Part shown: positions 45,040 to 53,955 of the stretch, piece after piece
Layout: each line of letters opens with the position of its first letter
How positions within the stretch are numbered: the stretch's first letter is position 1
Assembly (NCBI RefSeq): GCF_027943255.1
Contig: NC_072897.1
Coordinates: forward strand, 55,762,406-55,826,405
Source of the DNA: Anastrepha obliqua
Taxonomy: Eukaryota > Arthropoda > Insecta > Diptera > Tephritidae
Direction of reading: 5' to 3'
DNA length: 64,000 nucleotides
Position numbers and translations under genes: made by a program
The notes under the pieces: generated by a model
The model's database searches: none
What the model saw: only the letters and a program-made list of their open reading frames with translations
What the model was told of the DNA's origin: nothing

Positions 45040-46134
45040 TCACGTTCTGAAACGTACGGGAAGTCTTATTTCTCGTCCGATACGGTTTGTTGACGGATTG
45101 CTTGTAGATATCTGATTTGATGATGATGGTGTTGTTTGCGATTGGTCTGAATTTTGTTGAGTTGGCATTTTTGGTGGTTGGATATCCGATTGCAGTGTTT
45201 CGATAAAGGCTGGTTTCAGTCGGTCTATGGAAATGTTACTTTTGTTGTGGTTGTTGATTTTGATGGTGAAATATTTCGGGTGCCTGGAGATAACCAGATA
45301 TGGTCCGTCGTATGTTGGTACGAACGCAGGTCGTGCTTTGTCGTTGCGCACGAATACATGCGTTGCTTCTGCCAGTTTGCTGAATACAAAGGTTTTCGTG
45401 GCGTCGTGATTTGCGGTTTGGGTTGGTCGTATTTTTATCATCACGTCAATGAGCTGTTTGGCAAAATCCGATTGTGGCTGATTTATATGGCGATCGTGAA
45501 AAAATTGCCCTGGCAACCGGAGATTAGCACCATATACAAGTTGTGCAGCTGTTGCTCCGCTGTCAGGCTTGAATGCTGTACGAAGACCAAGTAGGATTAT
45601 AGGTAGGCGATTAATCCAATCATCTCGTTCATCACAGGTAATTGCTGTTTTCAAAGAGCGGTGCCAACGTTCGATGATTCCATTCGCTTGCGGATGGTAT
45701 GCCGTTGTGCGTAAGTGTGATATGCCTAGCATGCGTGATAACTCGTTGAATAACTGTGATTCGAACTGTCTACCTTGATCGGTAGTGATACGTGCGGGTA
45801 TACCAAATCGTGAGAACCAAACATTGACTAGTTTTTTAGCGATTGTTTCTGCAGTAATATTTCTAATTGGGATTGCTTCAGGCCAACGCGTGTATCTGTC
45901 TATGATCGTAAGACAGTATTGGTATTCGTCTGATGGCGGTAGCGGTCCGATAGTGTCGATATTAATGTGTTCGAATCTACTCGATGGTAACGAAATTGGT
46001 TGTAGTGGGGATCGCAGATGTCTACTGATCTTGGTACGTTGGCTGCTTAGACAGCGTTGGACTACATTAGCTATTTGTTTTCCCATGTTCGGCCATACGA
46101 AACGTGTTTTGATAAGTTTCGTTGTTGCGCGCAC
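45040..46134 (-). CDS. pol: CsRn1-type integrase with GPY/F domain
   Basis: A 364-residue open frame. It begins within the zinc domain ([20 protein letters not shown], with the second Cys of the expected C-x-x-C replaced by Ser). The catalytic core follows with [13 protein letters not shown] (first Asp), [12 protein letters not shown] (second Asp) and [15 protein letters not shown] (Glu). The C-terminal GPY/F module is [19 protein letters not shown] with SIDRLKPAF, and a Ser/Gln-rich tail ends by the LTR. Catalytic residues are intact. Frames upstream are shifted, so the polyprotein cannot be made as is. Confidence 0.9.
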   Translation of the reverse strand: MRATTKLIKTRFVWPNMGKQIANVVQRCLSSQRTKISRHLRSPLQPISLPSSRFEHINIDTIGPLPPSDEYQYCLTIIDRYTRWPEAIPIRNITAETIAKKLVNVWFSRFGIPARITTDQGRQFESQLFNELSRMLGISHLRTTAYHPQANGIIERWHRSLKTAITCDERDDWINRLPIILLGLRTAFKPDSGATAAQLVYGANLRLPGQFFHDRHINQPQSDFAKQLIDVMIKIRPTQTANHDATKTFVFSKLAEATHVFVRNDKARPAFVPTYDGPYLVISRHPKYFTIKINNHNKSNISIDRLKPAFIETLQSDIQPPKMPTQQNSDQSQTTPSSSNQISTSNPSTNRIGREIRLPVRFRT

Positions 46135-46985
46135 ACGAAATTCTATGCATTCTCTCGATGATGCTCCTACGGTGCGATTGCGGAATGAACGGTCGTACTT
46201 CTGATGTAGCTACATCACAGCATATTTTAAAATCGGAGTTGGGTATGCTTATCCACTTCAGTTGCAAGGATGTATTGCCATCGATGAGTTTTTTCAGCTC
46301 TGGGCATTGTTTTTGGTCTTCGGCGATGTGCTTGTAGTCGACAAAATTTGGTTCGATTACCTCTATGCGTGAAAGTGTGTCGGCTGCCGTATTTGCAGTG
46401 CCAGCAACGTGGACAATATCCGTGGTCAATTGACCGATGAAGTCCAGCTGGCGCAGCTGTCGCGGTGATGCTTTATCAAGCTTTTGATGAAATGCGTAAA
46501 TAAGTGGTTTATGGTCAGTTCTTACCTCGAACGGTCTTCCTTCTAACATGCAGCGAAAATGTTTTATTGCCAGATATACTGCGAGTAACTCTCTGTCGTA
46601 GGTACTGTACCTTTTTTGTGCTTCAGTGAGTTTTTGGCTAAAAAATGCTAACGGTTGAAACTCGTTGTGGACGATTTGGTGAAGTGCAGCGCCAATAGCG
46701 GTATCGCTGGCGTCGGTGCTCAACGATATTTGGGCGTTTGGTGCTGGATGAACTAGGAGTGTAGCAGTTGCTAGTTGTTTCTTACACTCGTTGAAATGGA
46801 TGACTGAGTCGTCGGTCCACTTGATTATGGTCTTGTCGTTTTTTCGATTTCCGGGGATTAATTTGACCAGTGGTATTTGTAAGTAGGAAGCGGCGGTAAA
46901 AATTAATCATCGCCAAAAATCTTCGCAATTCTTTGGCGATCTTTGGCAGAGGGAAATTGGAAATTGCTTTAACTTTTTCCGGCAA
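46067..46985 (-). pseudogene. pol: CsRn1-type RT connection and RNase H
   Basis: 46782-46985 carries PEKVKAISNFPLPKIAKELR and INFYRRFL, the end of RT. After a frameshift, 46067-46723 gives RNase H: STDASDTAIGAALHQ (catalytic Asp), TYDRELLAVYLAIKHF (Glu), VRTDHKPLIYAF (Asp) and TAADTLSRIEV (Asp). It continues into the integrase N-terminus. It overlaps the start of the integrase frame, so another frameshift lies near 46100. Confidence 0.85.
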
Positions 46986-47048
46986 TGGCTTAATACCTTC
47001 TGCTGTGACGATATGACCAAGAAATGAAATTTGTTTTTGAGCGAATTT

Positions 47049-48052
47049 TCATTTATTAAGGTTGATCGTCAGATGAAATTGTTGTAGTCGTTCGAAAACT
47101 TGTCTTAAGTGCGCTTTATGTTGCTCGATACCTTCTGAGGCGACACACACATCGTCAATGTACACAAACACATATTCGAGTCCACGGAAAACTTCGTGCA
47201 TAAACCGCTGGAAGGTTTGTGCAGCATTGCACAAGCCGAATGTCATATGCATGAATTCGAATAATCCGAACGGCGTGGCTATTGCCGTCTTAGGAATGTC
47301 ATTGGCCTCGATTGGAATTTGATGGTAGGCTCGATTTTACTGAAGACGTTTTTTCGGTACAAAAAATGTGTGAAGTCTTGTATGTGCGGTAAAGGATAAC
47401 GATCTGGAATGGTCTGCGAATTTAGGGCTCGATAGTCGCCACAAGGACGCCACTCACCATTTGCTTTCTTGACCAGGTGCAATGGGGAGGCGTAAGAGCT
47501 TTTCGACGGGCGGCAAATACCGAGTCTGCTTAAAAATTCGAATTCTTCCTTAACTGCATTTAGTTTATCTGCAGGAAGGCGTCTTGGTCGTGCGAAAACA
47601 GGCGGGCCTTTCGTTTCGATGCAATGAGTTACTCCGGTCTGTGATGCTGATGGAGCTAATGCGTTTGGATTACAGATCTCAGTGAACTCGAGAAGTAGGT
47701 TTGCGATTTCAGTGTTGTACCCTTGTGTTTCGAAGCTTGATGTTTTTCCGAAGGCGCATATGTTCGCGTGCCTTGGTGCTGTAGTGCTGACAGTTAATGT
47801 AGAATTTACGATGTCGACGATTAAATTGAAATGACGGAGGAAGTCTGCACCGATGATTGCATACTTTGTTTCTGCAATGATGAAATCCCAAGTAAGTTTG
47901 TGCTGAAGGCCGAAGTCAAGTGTGCGACGTATCATGCCATACGTTTTGATGGCTGTACCGTTTGCTGCGTAAAGCGTGGAACCGTTAGATTTTGACAAGC
48001 GACACGCACGAGTTGCTGGGATGACCGATACTTCTGCGCCGGTATCGATCAA
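47049..48052 (-). pseudogene. pol: CsRn1-type protease and reverse transcriptase
   Basis: 47279-48052 starts with protease (IDTGAEVSVIPATRACRLSK) and goes on to RT with RPRRLPADKLNAVKEEFEFL, SSYASPLHLVKKANGEWRPC, GDYRALNSQTIPDRYPLPHI. A frameshift follows near 47300 where the first catalytic Asp motif appears degraded. 47049-47252 continues with MTFGLCNAAQTFQRFMHEVF and VFVYIDDVCVASEG, which holds the YIDD pair. The stop at 47049 leads to a further shift before SFLGHIVTAEGI. Confidence 0.88.
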
Positions 48053-48229
48053 AAATAATTGAGTTGATTTTCTGTCAGGAATGAAAAAACGTTTAGATTT
48101 GGTGAATTCGGAAAATTTTACCTCTAGTTCGCATTGTGATTTGTTGCTCGACGATGTTACTCTGCCAGGACTGTCGAGCGCGATCCTTACGGCAGATTTA
48201 AGTTTTTTATTGAAGTTTGGATTTTAGTA

Positions 48230-49114
48230 GGGAAATCGCATGGATTTCGGCATTTACGGGCCTGAGTTCCATACTCACGATGGTACCAACAGGTCGGTAA
48301 TTGCTCAACGTTGGTACTGCTATGTGGTGAACCGTGAACGTTCACGTTGTCGGCTGCGGTTTTGGGACATAAGCATACTTAATTTGTTGCTTAATTTTTC
48401 GATGGCAATGTCTTGCATTCCGATTTGCCTTTGGAGTACGGTGAATTGATTTGTAGGAGTTGTAGGAGTTTCGATAGCGTTGACGGCTGCTGCTCGAACT
48501 GGTGAGGCTGAGTTAGAGTCACGGCTTAGTGCGTCGAGTACTGCACCGGCGGTAATGGCGAGTTGGTGTAAAGGTGTGCTTGGTTGGACCTGCAGCATAC
48601 CGGCAATAACAGCGCATGCAGCTTCAGGCAATTGTTTCAGCCAATATTGTTGTATGACGGATTCATCGTTCGCGCCTTTCTTCGCTGCATTAGGCTCAGC
48701 AAATGGCTGAGTTTACCGTCACCCAACTGAATTCCCGTTAGTTTGTCGAGTCGGGCCATAGCTGAATCACTAAATTTTTCGGTGATGGCCTTTTTTAGCG
48801 TGGAATACGTGTGACATTGTTGGTGGCTTGCGTACAAGCTCAAAAACTTGGTCGAGGATATAATCATCAGCATGCGCAATGATGGCGGTATATTTATCCT
48901 TTTCCTTACGTACGCCAAAGCCATGTAGTTCGAACCATGCATCTACCTTGATAAACCATGATTCAATGTTATACTTCGAGTTCAGTTTTGGAAACGGTAA
49001 TTTTCCAAACACTGCGTTGATTTGCGGTCTGCCGCTGCCGATGTCTGCGTCGGCGTCTGCACCCTCGTTACCTGCTGCGTTGCTGTCATCGTTTTCTTCT
49101 GTATTAACGTTCAT
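48230..49114 (-). pseudogene. gag: CsRn1-type gag with CHCC knuckle
   Basis: The frame starts at 49114 with an acidic leader (TEENDDSNAAGNEGADADAD), then FGKLPFPKLNSKYNIESWF, the Gag homology start. A shift near 48840 leads to KKAITEKFSDSAMARLDKLT and GDGKLSHLLSLMQ; another near 48650 to PEAACAVIAGMLQVQPSTPL (48320-48631). Read across the last shift, 48238-48291 encodes CWYHREYGTQARKCRNPC, a C-x2-H-x9-C-x3-C knuckle that distinguishes this clade from the usual CCHC. Confidence 0.82.
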
Positions 49115-49261
49115 GTTGTTGGGTCACGTAGCTGTGAAGGAACCGTTACTTCATGTGCCGTTATGGTAGTTGGCTTCTGTAACAGTCGAGGAATTTTGAC
49201 TGGCGTCACTCTTACACCGCACATGCACTTTTAGGTTACCTAAAACTAGCGTCACTTTTTT

Positions 49262-49500
49262 CTGTTTTATGTGCAGTTATGTGCTGCAGCGCTTTAGTCG
49301 AATTTTTCGTCACTTTTTTTGTTTTACGTACAGTTACGCTCTGCCCCGATTTAACTGAATTTTTTGTCACTTTTTGTCCTGTTTTATGTGCAGTTACGCT
49401 CTGCACCGATTTAACCGAATTTTTTCGTCACTTTTTTTACCGTTTTATGTGCAGTTACGCTCTGCACCGAATTTTTGACACTTTTTGCTCACTATCACCT
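49262..49500 (-). repeat. Tandem leader repeat of CsRn1-type element, four copies
   Basis: On the plus strand the unit GTTTTATGTGCAGTTACGCTCTGCACCG plus GATTTAACCGAATTTTTTCGTCACTTTTT is repeated four times with about 58-bp period and a shortened last copy. It lies in the untranslated leader between primer site and gag. A packaging or promoter role is possible but unproven. Confidence 0.85.
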
Positions 49501-49506
49501 TTTTTA

Positions 49507-49517
49507 CGGGGTCACCA
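49507..49517 (-). promoter_or_regulatory. Primer-binding site, tRNA-Trp type
   Basis: One base after the 5' LTR the minus strand reads TGGTGACCCCG, which matches the complement of the 3' end of tRNA-Trp as I know it from Trp-primed retroelements. CsRn1-type elements are described as Trp-primed. Confidence 0.8.
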
Positions 49518-49518
49518 C

Positions 49519-49771
49519 TGTGGGTATAGTGACAATTAATTGTTTTCGGTTCAGTAAAACGTATCTTTATTTTTAGTTTTTTAATTACAATAGTACTTAG
49601 GTTAAAATTAGGATTTAATTAGATTTAAGGATAAATGTCTGTAATGCGAATTAATACAACGCGTCTGTACTCGCCGGCGATTCGATCGAACTCTTCGTTC
49701 AATTGAGTTTTTATATTGTCCTGTTATAGTCAGGGTTGCCATTGGATCGTCCGTTCAGTCTGGTTGCCACA
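49519..49771 (-). repeat. 5' LTR of CsRn1-type element
   Basis: Starts TGTGGCAACCAGACTGAACG at 49771 on the minus strand and ends CTATACCCACA at 49519, with perfect TG...CA ends. About seven differences from the 3' LTR. Confidence 0.93.
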
Positions 49772-49776
49772 ATTAT

Positions 49777-50346
49777 TAATAATACTTTTTTAATTTAGCT
49801 TTTTACTTACATAATTCTTATCTCTGCTGTCGGACACCCTGCGTACTAAACAGATAAAACTAAGCTGAGCAGTTAGGAGAGGGAGTTTGCAGTTCGTTGC
49901 ATATGCGCAACAACGGGCAATTAAGAATCAAGCATTTTCATTCCAGTGAACCGAGTCTTGCTCTTGGAGGTATAGGAAAATTTATTTCAGCAACCAAAAT
50001 GTAAATGGAGTTTAAAAATTTTAACACGAGCCTTAGGTCAATGTGTATTTATCTTTTGGGAACTCGACGATTTATTACCAAATTATAATTTCAAGAAAGG
50101 CATTCTGGTCGGTTGAGCTCATGAAATAGTAGTCGTTGTCTAAAGGATCAAAATAGTCCCTAGCACATACGTGTCGCTTCGGATTGAACTGAATTTGAAG
50201 GCGATAAATTAAGTTTTAGATCCGAATTACAGATATACACATTATTGTATACTCATATGTATTTTTGGTCACCAGTAATATTCGAATAATGGTCGAACAA
50301 TTGAGTTATGTACTCGTTAACTCCCGGATTATACTAAAAAGAACTC
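49777..50346. other. Intron sequence, nothing recognised
   Basis: No coding frame, element end or RNA gene that I can support between the CsRn1-type element and the Tc1-like copy. Confidence 0.5.
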
Positions 50347-50348
50347 TA

Positions 50349-51208
50349 CAGGGTCCGACACTCGAAGTGTAACCAACTTCAGACCGCTCGCGCAGCTAAT
50401 GCACGGGCATCAACTCTCTGTTAGTTAGCTAAATGATAGTCCAGAGTTAAAAGAAAATCAGTAATGGGTTTCAAAAGTAATAGTGTGACTGCATTACAAT
50501 ATTTGGATGAAAAATCACAGCCAGCATTTTCTGATGAGAAAATTTTTCAAATTGAGCAATTCATAAGCTCCCAAAACGATAGGGTTTATTTGACCGGCCA
50601 TTCATACGATAATTTGAGTCATCCATTGGCCACAGGAGGCAGCACCCGCGACAGGTAATGGTTTGGGCAGCTGTAATGCAATGGGCGCTCTCCAATCGTT
50701 CTCATCGCACCTGGTGTCAAGGTAAATGCGAAATATTATCGGGAAAGTATTCTGGAGGTTGGTTGGAAGTCGCGTGCAGACAAATATTTCTATGGCAGAT
50801 CATGGACGTTTCAGCAGTACTCGGGAACGTCTCACACAGCTCAAGTGAACCACGAATGTCTAAAAAACAAGGATCTGAACTTCATAACGTCCACACAAAA
50901 TTCTGGCTCTCAAATTCACCAGACCGGAATCCGATGGATTATTCTCCTTGGGCCATTTTGGAAAACAAGGACCGAACTAAAAGAGTGGGGCAATAATAAT
51001 ACCTGCAAGTCAATTCGGGCAGCTTGCGATTCGTTTCTGGACCGTCTCAAGGCCATAGCGAAGGCAGAAGGTGATCATAAGTAGAGCAAAAGTAAATTAA
51101 TTCTTAATTTCGTATTATTTTCACACATTTTTCTCTTTGAATTGAAGTAATTTTCCAAACTAAATTTATGGCCTTTTTATTTGATTACACTTGGAGTGCC
51201 GAGCCCTG
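50349..51208 (+). mobile_element. Deleted Tc1/mariner-like element with transposase remnant
   Basis: Inverted ends CAGGGTCCGACACTCGAAGT (50349) and, opposite strand, CAGGGCTCGGCACTCCAAGT (51208), each followed by GTAAYCAA, are flanked by TA (50347-50348, 51209-51210). The transposase keeps an N-terminal stub (50464 on), then MVWAAVMQWAL, a frameshifted WTFQQYSGTSHTAQ-type second-Asp block near 50810-50840, SNSPDRNPMDYSPWAIL (third Asp) and IRAACDSFLDRLKAIAKAEG. The N-terminal half is deleted and at least two shifts occur. Superfamily member, exact DDxD type not determined. Confidence 0.82.
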
Positions 51209-51742
51209 TATATTTATGTGAAATCTCTACTTCATCTTTTTTGTATGAATTTTTGACTTAGGCAGTTATTGCTTAAGTATTACCAGAAATATATGTGTAA
51301 TATATACACATATTATATACACATACATTTTACTGACCTAATATTCAAGATACCTTTTAAGAACGAATTGAAAATATTAGGGATATTCGTCTAAACGTTT
51401 ATATTTACCAATAGTGTACCTGTGTATTTACATCTGTACCTGAGAAATATTTCTGTAAACTTTGTTTACCAACTGTTTGACAATAACAATTTACACCCAG
51501 TAAATATGCATTCCTTTCCTCGAAAGTTTACTGTGAAAAATAGTTTACATAAAAATTTTTACAAATTGTTTACGAGGTGGTAAACTCTATATATAATGTA
51601 TTTAAGCGTATAAACGAATACCCTTGCTTATGTTCTTTTTTTAATTTCACCCGTTAAGTTAATGAAATGATTTGTATGTTACATAGTATTCGATTGTTGG
51701 TAATTTGATATAGTATGCAAACATATTTGCTATAGTCCTTAC

Positions 51743-51898
51743 TTGTAATTCATCTTTGCAATGTCGTTCCTCCTCCAGTGACATACGTTTTTCATGTTTT
51801 TTGTAGTACTTTCGTTTTGCGGCTTGCAAATTGAACCATGAATATGAAAATGATTTGACAAATGGCAGGAGGGCCTCGATGAACGGATGAAATTCATC
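51743..51898 (-). CDS. NfI: Nuclear Factor I, N-terminal DNA-binding exon
   Basis: A 156-nt exon between an AG acceptor (minus ...CAATTTAG, ending at 51899) and donor GTAAGG (51742). It translates without stop to 52 residues: [20 protein letters not shown], then [20 protein letters not shown], then [12 protein letters not shown]. This is the conserved first part of the NFI DNA-binding domain, and it runs in phase into the exon at 43383. The exon with the start codon and the few residues before DEFHP was not found in the window and is presumably further right. Expected frames in this stretch start with other Met codons and misread the exon. Confidence 0.93.
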
Positions 51899-53941
51899 CT
51901 AAATTGATGCGTTTTCAAGAATACGGCAATTATATAAAAAAAAAATATTTTGTGAGTTCCAAAGCCTTTCAAGTGTATATAGTTTGAATACTCAAAAATA
52001 TAAACTTATAAATACATAAATATCTGAAATGATAGTAATACTTTCTAACACTGAAAATTACAATTAAATGCAAAATATCTACATACTTGTATATGCATTA
52101 TGTCATATTTAATAAATTTTTCGTATTTACATGTGTATATATAATATTTTTGTACATATGCATATCGCTAGCTTCAGTTGAAAATGTGCTAAGGAAATTC
52201 TTTATGGATAATGTTGCTTAATACCCAACCTTGAGGATATAACTATTGGACAGATTTATTTTAACCAATTACTTTGTTCTCAAGCTAGCGATATGTATAG
52301 ATGGGTATTTATAAGAATCAGGGTGTGTATTTAAAAATCAAGTGTATGAATTAAAATTAGTACTTACACATTAGAATAATTAATACCAAACGAAATCTGT
52401 TTACAAACATATAACTACATAAGTTGCTCACATAGTTACAAAGAAAAGCGAAGTTTTAACATTTTATTAAGTTTGAACAAGAACAAGTAAGTGATCCTTA
52501 GCAAGCTTAACCATTCGTTATACAATAAGTAGTAAAAATATGATTGAAATACAAAAAGGGCAAACTAAATATAAAACGAATGATGTGAATATACCTTTTT
52601 CCATTAAAAAAATTATACTATAATATATTAATTGCTTTCGGTGGTCCATCTAGCGTTTGGATTTCAACTTAATTCGGTTATAAATTATAGGGCGTTTGAA
52701 TATTTTTCATTAGTAAAGCCTTACTTCCCGATTGGCTTTACAGTAGCACCTTCTACTAATTAAATTTTCTAGAGCATTTTCACGAGTTTCGGCAGTTATT
52801 TCTTTGTGAAAACTTCAATTCAATTTTTAAAACTTTCTCTGGATGTTTTTCGTAACATTCATTCTTATCGACGCTCCGCAAAAAATAATGTAAAGCAGGC
52901 GATTTTCCAAAATTTTCAAATGTTGTCAATACTTTTCAAATTTGTTAAAGTGAAAAACTAACAATTTTAAGTTGGTTTAACTATTAAACAACTTAATTTC
53001 TGGCACATTACGGATGCTATTTTAACTGTCAGGGTGACAAAAACCGATAGCGCAACTTTCAAACGTTAGATGAACCACTTTGTCGAAGTTTTATCGTCTC
53101 GGACACGCAAGCGGCGCCTGAAACATTTCACTTGGATGTTATTAACTCCAAAACTTTAATTAAATGAGATACCCAAGCGGCTTAGAACAAGCATTATATG
53201 AGTACTGAGCTCACAAGACACAGTACAGACAACAAAATCTCAGCAAATAAGGATTCCTTACTTATATAACGGGGTAGATACTTATACTAACTCTCTCCTC
53301 CATTTAGTATGTAATTAAAACTAGAACATTTTTTATAGCAAATCTAATATGAGCGAAAGGGCTCATATGTGTAATCGCTCGAACCATGATCGGAGCTATT
53401 ATTAAGCAAGATAACACATGCATTTCCACATCTGCGTCTATCCTAGCTGGACATTGTTTCATAAGGAGACATCAACCCAAAACAGGTCTAGAGCGTTCTG
53501 TTAGGTTAAGATCAAGTATCTGGGAAATATTATATTTATTTCCTCAATATAATAATAATAATAAAATTAGTAGTGTGACACATATAATCTTGCAGCACGA
53601 AGCATCAGAGGTTCCAGGAGAGGGTGTCACAAAAACACTAAATGGAGGACTGACATTTTTCACATATGCTTTTTAAAATCCATTCACATATTTGCATATC
53701 CATATCTAGCTTTGGTGGCAATTTTGGGTTTATTGCACTTGCCGTTCTTTGTAGTTGTATGCTCTTTGAATTATTAAAAGTACAAGTAAGTGCGTAGATT
53801 TGTAGATTTGTTAGCATAAACACACACATTCATAGAAAACAAAACAGGGCTACTTCGAAGTGGCATTTTAAATTTTCTATTCCAATTAGTCTGCGCAATC
53901 TTAATTAGATACACGCAAGAGCGCTGAAAAATACTGAAAGA
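51899..53941. other. Presumed NfI upstream intron, mostly unassigned
   Basis: AT-rich and without convincing coding signal apart from the transposase remnant below. A 14-bp inverted repeat CATATCGCTAGCTT / AAGCTAGCGATATG lies at 52161-52174 and 52282-52295, perhaps a small MITE. Confidence 0.5.
52640..53100 (-). pseudogene. Eroded family A transposase C-terminus
   Basis: On the minus strand LHYFLRSVDKNECYEKHPEK (about 52830-52900) aligns by eye with DYFLWGAVKDKCYANHPETI of the copy at 21150-22606. Further on C-Y-C-K-A-N-R matches its C-Y-C-K-A-S-R tail near 52740. Stops and indels are frequent. The match is weak but in the right order. Confidence 0.4.
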
Positions 53942-53955
53942 CTATACATTTAAAT

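Larger units (their letters stand above)
44771..49771 (-). mobile_element. Ty3/gypsy element of the CsRn1 clade, minus strand
   Basis: Two 253-bp LTRs (44771-45023 and 49519-49771) differ at about seven positions, and the element is flanked by ATTAT (44766-44770, 49772-49776). On the minus strand it runs LTR, tRNA-Trp-like primer site, leader repeats, gag with a C-x2-H-x9-C-x3-C knuckle, protease, RT, RNase H, integrase, polypurine tract, LTR; no env. The CHCC knuckle and Trp primer are known marks of CsRn1-type elements. It is the youngest LTR element here but has frameshifts in gag and pol. Confidence 0.92.
43384..51742 (-). other. NfI: NfI intron, 8.36 kb, filled with transposons
   Basis: Donor GTAAGG at 51742 and acceptor ...TTGAATAG ending at 43384. 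It contains an IS630-type remnant (43853-44700), a CsRn1-type LTR element in the same orientation as the gene (44771-49771), and a Tc1-like copy (50349-51208). 43384-43852, 49777-50346 and 51211-51742 carry no gene or element I recognise. 51400-51620 is rich in GTAAAC/GTTTAC motifs in both orientations. Confidence 0.85.

Noticed and set aside
45154..46337. Plus-strand frames opposite the CsRn1-type pol
   Set aside because: Antisense shadows; the minus-strand frames contain integrase and RNase H motifs.
51739..51972. Minus-strand ORF starting M-K-G-F-G-T-H
   Set aside because: It covers the NfI exon in the wrong frame; the correct frame has splice sites and the conserved NFI sequence.
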